Origin: CAZRVH01 sp964624905
GTDB taxonomy: Bacteria > Patescibacteriota > Gracilibacteria > Peribacterales > Peribacteraceae
Direction of reading: 5' to 3'
Assembly: GCA_964624905.1 (NCBI GenBank)
Contig: CAZUYK010000004.1
Coordinates: forward strand, 1-64,000
DNA length: 64,000 nucleotides
Made by a program: the position numbers and the translations under genes. Of the stretch, positions 35,301 to 44,684 are shown one piece after another. Under the pieces are notes generated by a model. That model saw nothing but the letters and a program-made list of their open reading frames with translations. It searched no databases and had not been told where the DNA came from. Each line of letters starts with the position of its first letter. Position 1 is the stretch's first letter.

Positions 35301-38300
35301 CCAACCCGTCGCCGCATACGGCCGCGATACAGGAATTGCTACAGGCATCGTCGTTCACACCGTTGGCATCATCACACTCCTCGCCGTTATTGGTGATGCC
35401 ATCTCCGCAGATATTGGCAATACAAGAGTTGTTGCAGGCATCGTCGTCGGTTGCGTTGGCATCGTCACATTCTTCCACGCCGCTTTGGACGAACGAATCG
35501 CCGCACACTGCATTGGCACACGAATTCGTACAAGCATCCGTATCATCGGCGTTGCCGTCATCACATTCCTCACCCGTCGCAACGAGGCTGTCGCCGCAAA
35601 TGGGGTTGAGACACACGCTGGTGCAGGAGTCCCCGTCGGACACATTGCCATCGTCACATTCTTCTCCTGCCGCAACGAGGCTGTCGCCGCAAACAGGATT
35701 CAGACACGCACTGGTACAAGAGTCGCCGTCGGACATGTTTCCGTCATCACATTCTTCGCCACCGCTTATGTAACCATCGCCGCAGGTAGGATTCGAACAC
35801 ACGCTGGTACAGGAGTCTCCGTCGGTAACGTTTCCGTCGTCACATTCTTCAGTTCCCGCCTGGACGTTTCCGTCTCCGCAGGAAGCGGCCACGCACGAGG
35901 AGAGACAGGCATCCGTATCATCGGCGTTTCCGTCGTCGCATTCTTCTCCTGCCGCAATGAGGCTGTCACCGCAGATGGGATTGAGACAGGAGCTGGTGCA
36001 GGAGTCGCCGTCGGACACATTGCCGTCATCACATTCCTCACCCGTCGCAACGAGGCTGTCGCCGCAAATGGGGTTGAGACACACGCTGGTGCAGGAGTCC
36101 CCGTCGGACACATTGCCATCGTCACATTCTTCTCCTGCCGCAACGAGGCTGTCGCCACAGATGGGATTGAGACAGGAACTGGTGCAGGAGTCTCCGTCCA
36201 CAGCGTTTCCGTCATCGCATTCTTCTCCTGCTGCAAGGAGGCTATCGCCGCAAACAGGATTGAGACAGGAACTGGTGCAGGAATCGCCGTCGGACGCATT
36301 GCCATCGTCGCATTCTTCGATTCCCGCCTGGACGTATCCATCTCCGCAAATCGCGATGACACAGGCATTAGTACAGGCATCGGTGTCATCGCTGTTTCCG
36401 TCGTCGCATGCTTCCACGGCGGTATAGGTGATCCCATCGCCGCAGACGGCGTTGAGACACGAATTGGTGCAGCCATTTTCATTAAAAGCATCTCCGTCAT
36501 CGCATTCCTCCACCCCTGCCTGGACGTAGCCATCCATACAAGCGGCTACTACGCAGGAATTGGTGCAGGCATCGGTGTTATCACTGTTGCCGTCGTCGCA
36601 GCTTTCATACCCCGGTCTAACGATGCCGTCTCCGCAGATTGCATTCGTGCAAGCATTGGTACAACTGTCATCATTCGTGGCGTTGCCATCATCGCATTCT
36701 TCTCCGGTGCTCACGTAACCGTCTCCGCAGGCGGGATTGGAGCACACGCTGGTGCAGGAGTCGCCGTCGGTGAGGTTTCCGTCGTCACATTGTTCGCCCG
36801 CGCTCACGTAGCCGTCTCCGCAGGCGGGATTCTGGCATACGCTGGTGCAGGAGTCTCCGTCCGTGGCATTGCCGTCGTCGCATTGTTCGCCTGCCGCAAT
36901 GAGGCTATCGCCGCAAACAGGATTGAGGCAGGAGCTGGTGCAAGAGTCTCCATCCGTGGCGTTGCCGTCGTCGCATTGTTCACCCGTGCTCACATGACCA
37001 TCTCCGCAGGTGGGATTGGTGCACACGCTGGTGCAGGTGTCTCCATCCGTAGCATTACCGTCATCGCAGGATTCGCCGGTGCTCACGTAACCGTCTCCGC
37101 AGGTGGGATTCGTACAAACACTGGTGCAGGAATCGCCGTCACTAATGTTGCTATCGTCACATTGTTCAACACCGGCCCAGACATATCCATCTCCGCAGGT
37201 TGGGTTAGTGCAGTCATTCCTGCAACTATCGGCATTATCACTGTTTCCATCGTCGCAGGCTTCGTAACCTGCATGAACAACTGCATCTCCGCAAAATGCG
37301 TTCCTGCAGGTATTTCTGCAACCATCGGTATCATCGCTGTTCCCGTCATCGCACTCCTCTGCCGATGCATTATTGTTTATACCGTCGCCGCACACTTCCA
37401 GGACACAAACATTATTACAACCGTCGCCGTTATTGGTATTTCCGTCGTCGCAGGTTTCACTCGTATTGTTCACGACGTTGTCTCCGCAATATTCCGAAAC
37501 GCAAGAGGCGGAGCAACCGTCGCCCGCAGTGCCATTTCCATCATCGCATCCTTCGCCAAGACTGGCCTGCAGGGTGCCATCGCCGCAGTATTCCGTAACG
37601 CAGGAAGCGGTACAACCATCGCCGCTGCTACCGTTTCCATCGTCACACTGTTCGCCGTTGTTTATGGAATTATCACCGCAGTAGTTAACGACGCAGGAGT
37701 TGTTGCAGGCATCGTCGTTCGTCGCATTGCCGTCATCGCACGCTTCTCCGCTTTCAACGGAACCGTTTCCGCAGTATTCATCGATACAAGACGACTCATC
37801 GTATGCGGTGCAAGATCCGTTGCAGGCAAGGGTTCCGCTGGAATGGCCGAGACTTGCGCAGCTCTGGCCGTTCATATTCGCAGGCTCGCATGTTTCGTTG
37901 GACTGGACGGTGTTATCGCCACAGTAACCGGTCGTAGCAGTACAGGAAGAATTGCAGTAATCCCCGTCGGAAATATTTCCGTCGTCGCAAGCTTCGTTTG
38001 ACTGAACCACGTTGTCCCCGCAGGATCCGTTGTTCAAACAACTGTTGGTACAGTAGTCGCTATCGACTCCGTTTCCGTCGTCGCATGCTTCGGCTAACTC
38101 CGCTACTCCATCGCCGCAGACAGAATAGCTTCCCGTGCAGGAAGTGAATTCACCGGCGGGTCCGTTGCAGCTCAGGAACGATCCCGCGGTCTGCGTGCAC
38201 GAACCGGTCGATGCGGTACCCGTACAAGCACCGGATTCAGCATCGTATGAGCAGCCGTTTCCACCGCATGAACCTTCATCGTTATTCCATGTTCCGCAAT

Positions 38301-38628
38301 CGTTCGGGTTGAAGCTGCAACCGGGAGCACCGGTGCATCCGCCCATATTGTTCGCATGCTGCGAACAGTCGTACATGTTCGAGGAACAACCGTTTCCGGC
38401 GTTCGCATCGCATGTCGCCTGGTCAGCTATCGCGCTGCAGTTGAAAGCATAGTTAACCGTGCAGCCTGCCTGCGCGCCGCATGAAGATGCATTATTGAAA
38501 GCAGAGCAGTCCGCGGCGCGAAGAGAACTCGGAAATGGAAGATTGTCACCGAGCCCGAGTGCCACGCCAAACACCGCTGTGCATATGAACAGCGCAGTCA
38601 GGAGAGAGTGGTGTTTGTGTTTGGACAT
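32368..38628 (-). CDS. Giant cysteine-rich repeat surface protein with SLH-like C-terminus
   Basis: A 2086-residue protein. The N-terminus has a basic start MSKHKHHSLL and a hydrophobic export segment. A Cys-rich region follows, then about 49 tandem units of roughly 31 residues of the type CGDG...GE-CDDGN...C...C, matching the DUF4215/Myxococcus cysteine-rich disulfide repeat. A Ser/acidic linker leads to a 170-residue end with SLH-like repeats (SQGIMSGYKNKFGSS, LTYAQIAKIAVKIAN, ALTRREIATMIVKILN). It should be exported, disulfide-stiffened and held at the cell surface. TACAAT lies 7 bases before the ATG. A paralogue lies immediately upstream. Its ligand or role is unknown. Confidence 0.9.
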   Translation of the reverse strand: MSKHKHHSLLTALFICTAVFGVALGLGDNLPFPSSLRAADCSAFNNASSCGAQAGCTVNYAFNCSAIADQATCDANAGNGCSSNMYDCSQHANNMGGCTGAPGCSFNPNDCGTWNNDEGSCGGNGCSYDAESGACTGTASTGSCTQTAGSFLSCNGPAGEFTSCTGSYSVCGDGVAELAEACDDGNGVDSDYCTNSCLNNGSCGDNVVQSNEACDDGNISDGDYCNSSCTATTGYCGDNTVQSNETCEPANMNGQSCASLGHSSGTLACNGSCTAYDESSCIDEYCGNGSVESGEACDDGNATNDDACNNSCVVNYCGDNSINNGEQCDDGNGSSGDGCTASCVTEYCGDGTLQASLGEGCDDGNGTAGDGCSASCVSEYCGDNVVNNTSETCDDGNTNNGDGCNNVCVLEVCGDGINNNASAEECDDGNSDDTDGCRNTCRNAFCGDAVVHAGYEACDDGNSDNADSCRNDCTNPTCGDGYVWAGVEQCDDSNISDGDSCTSVCTNPTCGDGYVSTGESCDDGNATDGDTCTSVCTNPTCGDGHVSTGEQCDDGNATDGDSCTSSCLNPVCGDSLIAAGEQCDDGNATDGDSCTSVCQNPACGDGYVSAGEQCDDGNLTDGDSCTSVCSNPACGDGYVSTGEECDDGNATNDDSCTNACTNAICGDGIVRPGYESCDDGNSDNTDACTNSCVVAACMDGYVQAGVEECDDGDAFNENGCTNSCLNAVCGDGITYTAVEACDDGNSDDTDACTNACVIAICGDGYVQAGIEECDDGNASDGDSCTSSCLNPVCGDSLLAAGEECDDGNAVDGDSCTSSCLNPICGDSLVAAGEECDDGNVSDGDSCTSVCLNPICGDSLVATGEECDDGNVSDGDSCTSSCLNPICGDSLIAAGEECDDGNADDTDACLSSCVAASCGDGNVQAGTEECDDGNVTDGDSCTSVCSNPTCGDGYISGGEECDDGNMSDGDSCTSACLNPVCGDSLVAAGEECDDGNVSDGDSCTSVCLNPICGDSLVATGEECDDGNADDTDACTNSCANAVCGDSFVQSGVEECDDANATDDDACNNSCIANICGDGITNNGEECDDANGVNDDACSNSCIAAVCGDGLVNNGEACDDGNIADGDGCNNACVVEYCGDSIANNGEECDDGNLSDTDACLTSCVNASCGDGNVQFEVEACDDGNAIDGDGCNSSCVVEYCGDGATNNNGTEQCDDANATDDDACNNSCITNFCGDGITNNGEECDDANATDDDACNNSCISNICGDGVVNNGEQCDDANGTDDDACNNSCVTNYCGDGIPNNAEVCDDGNLIDTDACLTSCVAASCGDGNVEEGVEECDDANATDDDACSNSCIAAVCGDGLVNNGEACDDGNVIDDDACNNSCAVQACGDGSRNQASEECDDNNVTDGDGCSSICAVETGWQCGEVPALPDSCSVVCGDSLLAGAENCDDGNAADGDGCSSSCMVDDGWECGALGTPCAEVCGNSVQTAGEQCDDGNIDSGDGCDSLCVVEYCGDSIVNDTDEACDDGNLIDTDACLTSCVVASCGDGNVQDGVESCDDGNASNGDGCSNTCALEYCGDGAVNNVDEECDDNNADNDDGCSSLCRNEVCGDGVRQASETCDDGNTTDGDGCNSTCSALDEGFACDTPGSPCGTTCGDGVIAGSESCDDGDTSSGDGCSSSCAVESGYSCTSQPSSCETTCGDGIEAGDEQCDDGDTSSGDGCSASCVVESGFSCDDSAPNACAAICGDGVELGAEACDDGNDDAGDGCSASCAIETGYSCDNDSPNVCTTTCGDNHRAGDEACDDGNLTAGDGCSASCTVETGYSCNTATPNVCTATSSSSSSISSSSSEDSEDDADEPQSGGGGRGGGGNTATEDGRRVNVLSNEVTDLPVTRPAAEEQRSSSRAFANQPVRIQTPEGKAIVLRDVKSSHEGVTDIETVISQGIMSGYKNKFGSSIGVFGANDVLTYAQIAKIAVKIANVEPAQKGDLKNVSALNTWAEEYVRTAEEKNWGAFNRSLDIDGVASKKMIVQTLLDAAGIKYGTKPNDALKKAVELGVTSVTEKRALTRREIATMIVKILNVKNKKK

Positions 38629-38730
38629 TCACGTCATTGTACCAAAAAAACACCATTTGCTCTAGGCTTGCAGAAGCCAAAAAGCAGTATTAGTAGTTGC
38701 TTAAATTATTTATTAATTTTTAATATACTT

Positions 38731-41700
38731 TTACCTCGATTGACTTGGCTTATCTGCAGTGATGGACAAAATCTTCGAAAGAATGATTGCGGTTTCACGC
38801 CTTGTCAAAGCTCTCTTATTGATGTCCGATGTAATACCGAGCTGCTTCGCTTTTTCCAGCGCCGCGTTTTTGTCGGAGCCATAGGCGATACCCGACGCCT
38901 TGAGCAAGGTTTCGATGACCACTTTCTTGGAGGGTGCAGCGTTTACGTTCACGACGGTTTTGAATGCGGGAAGCTCCTGTTTTTCCGCTGCTCGCACAAA
39001 GGATTCGGACCAATCCCCCTTCGCCGTGCGGTTCTTCAGGGGGCCGGACGAAATAGGATCCATATTTCCGACGATCACGGCAATCTTGGCAATTTGCCCG
39101 TACGTCAGCGGATCCGAAGCGCCGAATACTCCCCTCGACCGCCCTGTGGAATCCGTATACCCGGTCATGATCCCCTTCTTAACGACCGTCTGGATATCGG
39201 TACGGGCAGCATCCGTTCTCCTCACGTCGCGCGGCAGCGCCTGGGATGCCGCGGGACGCGTTACGGGCTGCTCGCCGGAAGTATTGGACATGACTCCGGT
39301 CGTACGACCTTCCGCCGGCGCCTTCACGGCATCACGGGCGCCCCCTCTACCCCCTCCACCGCCCTGCGTCGCTGCTGCATCAATAGAGGAAGACGAAGCG
39401 GCGGCCGAAGAGCTGGAAGAAGACGACGAGGAACTTGAAGAAGCGGGGGCAGAAGAAGAACTACTGGAAGCAGAAATGAGTGAGCAAATATTCGGCGTTG
39501 CGGTATTGCAGCTATAACCGGATTCAACCGCTCCACAAGTTGCGGAACAACCGTCGCCATCAGCAACGTTTCCGTCATCGCACTGTTCGCCCGTGCTGAC
39601 GTAACCATCGCCGCAGGAAGGATTCTGGCACACGCTGGTGCAGGAGTCGCCGTCGGAGAGGTTTCCGTCGTCGCAACCTTCCACTCCCGCCCAAACATAA
39701 CCATCGCCGCAGGTAGGATTCGTACAGTCATTCCTGCAACTATCGGCATTATCACTGTTTCCATCGTCGCAGGCTTCGTNNNNNNNNNNNNNNNNNNNNN
39801 NNNNNNNNNNNNNNNNNNNNNNNNNNNNNNNNNNNNNNNNNNNNNNNNNNNNNNNNNNNNNNNNNNNNNNNNNNNNNNNCCGCTCCACAAGTTGCGGAAC
39901 AACCGTCGCCATCAGCAACGTTTCCGTCATCGCAGGCTTCATCCGAGGCCCTCGTTCCATCTCCGCACGTGCTTTCGCACATATTCGGACTCGAAGCATC
40001 GCACGTATAACCAGTTTCTACTGCAGCACACGTCGCATTACATCCATCACCTGAAGCAGTGTTACCGTCGTCACACACCTCTGCGCCATGTACGAGGCCA
40101 TCGCCGCAGACAGGAGCGCAGATGTTCGGGGCTGCTTCATTGCAAGCATAGCCAGTTTCCACGGCGGAGCAGGATGCGTTGCAACCGTCTCCGTTGGCGG
40201 TATTGCCGTCATCACAAGCCTCGCTACCCGCCTTGTAACCGTCGCCGCACGTGGTAGCGCATAGACTGGGACTGCTGGCATCGCAGGAATATCCCGTTTC
40301 GACGGTGCAGGATGCCGAACAACCGTCGCCTGCACTCGCATTACCGTCGTCACAAACTTCGGAACCTGCCAGGACGCCGTCACCGCAGGTAGTAGTACAA
40401 AGATTGGGCTGGTTCTCGTTGCAGCTATAGCCCGTTTCAACGGCAGTACAGGACGAGTTGCAACCATCTCCATTGTTCGTATTGCCATCATCGCAGGCTT
40501 CGCCTCCCGTCTTGATGCTGTCACCGCAGACGGTAGAGCAGGACGTAGGAGAAGAAGTATTGCAACTGTATCCCGTCTCGATGGTACACGTAGCGGAACA
40601 ACCGTCGCCTGCGCTCGCATTACCGTCGTCGCAGACTTCGGCACCTGCCAGCACGCCGTCGCCGCAGGTGGTCGTACAAACGTTGGGCTGGGCGTTATTG
40701 CAGGAAAATCCGAGATCCACCGTACAAGTGGAAGAACAACCGTCGGTATTGGTAAGGTTTCCGTCGTCGCATTGTTCCGATCCCATTTTGAGACCATCAC
40801 CGCAGACAGGGGCGCAAACGTTCGGATTCGCCTCGCTGCAGCTGTAACCGGATTCCACGCTGCACAGGGCGGAACAACCGTCGCTGGGGGTCGTATTGCC
40901 ATCGTCGCAGGTTTCCGAGGCGGTCCTGAGACCGTCCCCGCACACGGGCGAGCAGATATTCGGAGTGCCGGTGTTGCAACTGTAACCTGTTTCCACCGTC
41001 ATACAGTTTGAGGCGCAACCATCGCCGTTCGCTATGTTTCCGTCGTCACAGCTTTCATTGGGCTGACGCGTTGAATCTCCACAGGAGCCCGTGACGGACT
41101 GGCAGTTCGCGGAACAATAATCGTTATCGGATGCGTTCCCGTCGTCGCAGACTTCGTTACCCTGCTGCGTTCCGTCGCCGCAGGAGCCCGTGACGGACTG
41201 GCAGTTCGCAGAACAATAATCCCCGTTCGCCGTGTTGCTATCGTCGCATGCTTCGTTGGATTGTATGGTTGCGTCCCCGCAGGAACCGGTGACGGACTGG
41301 CAGTTCGCGGAACAGTAATCCCCGTCCGATGCGTTTCCGTCGTCGCACGTTTCGATGACTTGGGTCACCCCATCCCCGCAGGATCCAATGACGGCCGAGC
41401 AATCCCCCGCGCAATAATCCCCGTTGCTCGTATTTCCGTCGTCGCACGTTTCGCCGGGATCCACGCCGCCGTCTCCGCATGTATAAGTGCAATTGGATGT
41501 AACGAACGCGGAACAACCAGCATTACATGCCAGCGTACCGGCGTCGAATCCCTGGGCAACGCAATTACTTCCGCCCAAGTCAGAATTGTCGCACGTTTCA
41601 TTGGATTGCTTTACACTGTCTCCGCAGGAACCGGTGCCGGAAAGGCAGTTCGCGGAACAATAATCCCCGTCCGATGTGTTTCCATCGTCGCAGGCCTCGT

Positions 41701-42328
41701 TTGACTGGACCGTACTGTCTCCGCAGGAACCGTTGTTCAAACAGCTATTGGTGCAGTAGTCACTATCGACTCCGTTTCCGTCATCGCATGCTTCGGCCAA
41801 CTCCGTTACGCCATTGCCGCAAATCGAATAGCTTCCCGTGCAGGAAATGAATTCCCCGGCGGGTCCGGTGCAATTCGTGAAATTCCCCCCGCCGCACGAA
41901 CCCGTAGTCGCCGTGCCCGAACATATGGTTGTGTCCGTATCATAGGAACAACCATTTGCCTCGCATGCCGCTTGGTCGCCATTCCAACCTTCGCAAGAGC
42001 TGGGCGTGAAGCTGCATCCATTTCCGGACTGCGCATTGCAAGTACCGTTGTCCGTGTAAGGCGAACAATCGAAATAGTTGGTTGTACATCCGTTTGCCGC
42101 ACTTCCAATGCAAGAACCGGCATCTGCTATGGCAGTACAGTTAAAGGCATAGTTAGCCGTGCATCCCGTTTGGGCAGCACAGGAAGTACCATCGGCAAAC
42201 ACGCCGCAATCCGCACCATACGTGTGCTGCAAGAAGATTTTGCCCTGACCCAGAGCTATCACAATGCCAAGCACAGCGGCAACCGCAAACAAGGCGACAT
42301 GAAGCGATGTGTATGTGTGTTTGGACAT
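38731..42328 (-). CDS. Second giant cysteine-rich repeat protein, interrupted by assembly gap
   Basis: A paralogue of the 32368 gene. It starts MSKHTYTSLHVALFAVAAV with the same Cys-rich head (TGCTANYAFNCTAIAD), then about 16 DUF4215-type units before the gap and three after it. A Ser-rich linker and a C-terminal SLH-like domain follow (KKGIMTGYTDSTG, LTYGQIAKIAVIVGN, ALTRRETAIILSKIL). The halves lie in different frames, but the 100-N gap has arbitrary length, so one intact gene is likely and the repeat number is underestimated. TATAAT is 8 bases upstream, and AAGGAGA lies between it and the ATG. Confidence 0.85.
39780..39879. other. Scaffold gap, 100 Ns
   Basis: Exactly 100 Ns, the usual placeholder for a gap of unknown size. 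Both flanks are repeat units found elsewhere in the window, so the gap is explained by unresolved repeats. Confidence 0.99.
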
Positions 42329-42400
42329 TTCTCCTTATTATACCAAAAATCCATATATTACTCAATGCACATATTTTAAAGCCGTATAGACGAATGCTGC

Positions 42401-42406
42401 TATAAT
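42401..42406 (+). promoter_or_regulatory. Extended -10 TGCTATAAT, near-leaderless promoter
   Basis: A perfect TATAAT preceded by TGC ends 6 bases before the ATG at 42413, so transcription should start at the start codon. It is the clearest example of the layout; there is no Shine-Dalgarno and no obvious -35 box. Confidence 0.65.
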
Positions 42407-42412
42407 CCACGC

Positions 42413-43135
42413 ATGCACACGCTGCTTTGCCTCCATGGTTGGGGCGGTTCCTCCGCTTCGTTTCACGAATTGCGCGATGCCCTGAAAAACGATGACGTGG
42501 CACTGCTCACGCCGGACCTTCCCGGATTCGGAGACGAGCCCGAACCCGACCGTCCGTGGACGGTCGACGACTATGCCGATTGGGTAACGAAGTATGTGAA
42601 AAAACAGAACGTGAACGGACCGCTGTTCCTCCTTGGTCACTCGCACGGCGGACGCATTTCCATCAAGCTCGCCGCACGGAAAACCCTGCCGATCCGCCAC
42701 CTATATTTGTGCGCGGCGGCCGGGATGAGGAGGAGACGGTACGTAAAGCGTGTTTTGGGCTTGCTTCTGTCGAAAATCGGACATGTCCTGTTCGCGATTC
42801 CCGGCATGAAATATCTGGAACCGACAGCGAAAAAGATCCTCTCAAAATTCGTCGGAAGCCACGACTATGAAAACGCATCCGACATGATGAAAAAAACGCT
42901 CGTGTTGGTGACCAAGGAAAACCTGGAGCCACTTCTCTTTTCCATCGACGTACCGACGGATATTTTCTGGGGAGAAGATGACCGGCAGACTCCGGTGGCG
43001 GACGCGCACATCATTCACAAAGGAATCCGGAACAGCCAGCTAACCGTTTTCCCGGGCGTCAGACACAGGGTCCATAGGGACAAAGCCGGGGAGATCGCCA
43101 CCGTTATTCGGCAGCAAATGGCCAATAAAGCCTGA
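42413..43135 (+). CDS. Alpha/beta hydrolase
   Basis: A 240-residue hydrolase with the oxyanion motif LLCLHGWGGSSASF, nucleophile elbow LLGHSHGGRIS (Ser in GHSHG), the acidic residue region IFWGEDDRQTPV and the late histidine in FPGVRHRVHRD. The catalytic triad is therefore complete. A basic cap segment (MRRRRYVKRVLGLLL) lies in the middle. The substrate is not predictable. It is divergent from the second giant gene and precedes murF by 32 bases. Confidence 0.88.
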   Translation: MHTLLCLHGWGGSSASFHELRDALKNDDVALLTPDLPGFGDEPEPDRPWTVDDYADWVTKYVKKQNVNGPLFLLGHSHGGRISIKLAARKTLPIRHLYLCAAAGMRRRRYVKRVLGLLLSKIGHVLFAIPGMKYLEPTAKKILSKFVGSHDYENASDMMKKTLVLVTKENLEPLLFSIDVPTDIFWGEDDRQTPVADAHIIHKGIRNSQLTVFPGVRHRVHRDKAGEIATVIRQQMANKA

Positions 43136-43167
43136 TTAAGGCCGCCCTTTTCTGCTACACTCCCCCC

Positions 43168-44682
43168 GTGACTTTCGATCCGACCATCCTGCTGTTCACC
43201 GTCCTTGCGTCGCTCTCGCCGCTTGCGACGTTTTTGCGACTCTTCCAAATGAAGGAGTGGAGAATGGATCGTCTTACCGAGCATCTCCGCAGGGAAGGCA
43301 TCGCCACCCAATTGTTCGGCTCCATGCGCCTGCCCCTCCTGGCGCTCTCGGTGATCGGACTCCTCTTCTATCCGCACGTCGCGGTTTCCCTCTACATCAC
43401 TAGCATCCTTACGGTCCTGTCGCTGTTGCAAATCGGACTCGGAAAACAGCCGACGCCCGTCTGGACATCGAAAACCATCCTGACCGGCGCCGCATCCCTC
43501 GCACTCTCCACATGCGCGGCATGGTTCGGGAGACACATTCCCCTGGTTCCGGTGTTCGTGGCCACTTTCCAGCCGCTCATGGTGTTCGCGGCGTGGCTGC
43601 TTCTGCTTCCGGTGGATCGCATCCTGAAGCGCCAGATTTTCGACAAGGCCCGGGCAGTGCGTTCCGGCATGGCGAACGAAGCGATGGTGATCGGCATTGC
43701 GGGAAGCGTGGGGAAAACGACGACGAAGGAATTGCTGAAACACGTTTTGCAAGACCTGTCGCCGATTGCCACGCCGGCGCACGTGAATACGGAGATGGGC
43801 GTTGCGCAATGGCTTCTGCAAAACGAAAAATGGCTTGGCGGCAACAAGCCGGTGATCGTGGAAATGGGAGCGTACGCGAAGGGCGAGATCGCGCTCCTCT
43901 GCTCCGTCGTGAAGCCGACCATCGGGGTCGTGACGGCGGTCGGTTCGGATCACCTGGCGCTCTTCGGATCCGAGGAAGCGATCCTGGACGCGAACGCGGA
44001 GCTGGTGGAATCATTGCCGCCCGACGGACACGCGTTTCTGAACGGCGACAACGAAGCGACCCGAAGCATGGAAAGCAGGGCGCATTGCCCTACCGCACTC
44101 GTCGGTACGCACGAAGGATTGCACTCGGTTGCATTGGACGTGGAGGAACGCACCGACGGACTGCATTTCCGATTGGATAACGAGGACTATTCGGTTCCCC
44201 TGCACGGCCGGCACCACGTCACGAACATACTGCTCGCCATAGCGGTCGCGAAATTCCTGGGAGTCACCCATGCGCGCATCCGCGAACTGCTGACGACTTT
44301 CCATCCGATGCAGCACACGTTCAATGTCTTGGAGGAAAACAGCATCACCATCCTCGATGATACGTACAACATCAGCCCCCTCAGCATGAAAGCCGCGATC
44401 GATTGGGCCGCACAGCGCAAAGAAAAGCCAAAAATCCTGCTTACGAGCGGGCTTCTGGAGCTCGGGGACGAGGAAGAAAAGCACCTGGCGGAGTTGGGCA
44501 AAAAAGCATCGTTCTTCGACCGCATCGTTTTCACGACGGAGAGCGGGCGCGCTTCATTCGCGAAGGCCGCGGGAAAGGAAGCGGAGTTGCTGGGTGAAGG
44601 GACAGCGAAGATCGACCAAGGCGGACTGCTCGTCTGCGTCGGACGCATGCCCGTATCAGCCATCCGCCACCTGCTTCCCTGA
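43168..44682 (+). CDS. murF: MurF-like ligase with N-terminal membrane domain
   Basis: A Mur ligase that in the canonical pathway adds D-Ala-D-Ala to the stem peptide. The 504-residue protein starts at GTG, with TACACT 6 bases upstream. The first 130 residues form four or five hydrophobic segments, not present in classical MurF. They are followed by the ATP loop IGIAGSVGKTTTKELL, NTEMGVAQWLL, VIVEMGAYAKGEI, and the C-terminal ILDDTYNISPLSMKAAID. The classical first domain is missing and replaced by the membrane part, so it acts at the membrane. It starts an operon with the next three genes. Confidence 0.88.
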   Translation: MTFDPTILLFTVLASLSPLATFLRLFQMKEWRMDRLTEHLRREGIATQLFGSMRLPLLALSVIGLLFYPHVAVSLYITSILTVLSLLQIGLGKQPTPVWTSKTILTGAASLALSTCAAWFGRHIPLVPVFVATFQPLMVFAAWLLLLPVDRILKRQIFDKARAVRSGMANEAMVIGIAGSVGKTTTKELLKHVLQDLSPIATPAHVNTEMGVAQWLLQNEKWLGGNKPVIVEMGAYAKGEIALLCSVVKPTIGVVTAVGSDHLALFGSEEAILDANAELVESLPPDGHAFLNGDNEATRSMESRAHCPTALVGTHEGLHSVALDVEERTDGLHFRLDNEDYSVPLHGRHHVTNILLAIAVAKFLGVTHARIRELLTTFHPMQHTFNVLEENSITILDDTYNISPLSMKAAIDWAAQRKEKPKILLTSGLLELGDEEEKHLAELGKKASFFDRIVFTTESGRASFAKAAGKEAELLGEGTAKIDQGGLLVCVGRMPVSAIRHLLP

Positions 44683-44684
44683 CC

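Noticed and set aside
35552..36156. Evenly spaced repeats considered as a CRISPR array
   Set aside because: The repeats are coding (about 93 bases, in frame) with similar, not unique, spacers, and no cas gene is present.
33976..38001. A 1341-codon open frame on the plus strand opposite the first giant gene
   Set aside because: It is a by-product of the regular 93-base repeat and biased codons of the minus-strand gene. The predicted protein is a low-complexity Val/Ile/Ala string, and the minus frame has export signal, repeats, SLH-like end and promoter.
38629..38730. Hairpin GGCTTGCAGAAGCC between the giant genes considered as a terminator
   Set aside because: On the minus strand, where termination would be needed, the T run precedes the hairpin instead of following it.
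39780..39879. Frame change across the gap considered as a frameshifted or split gene
   Set aside because: The 100 Ns are a placeholder of arbitrary length, so frame across them has no meaning.
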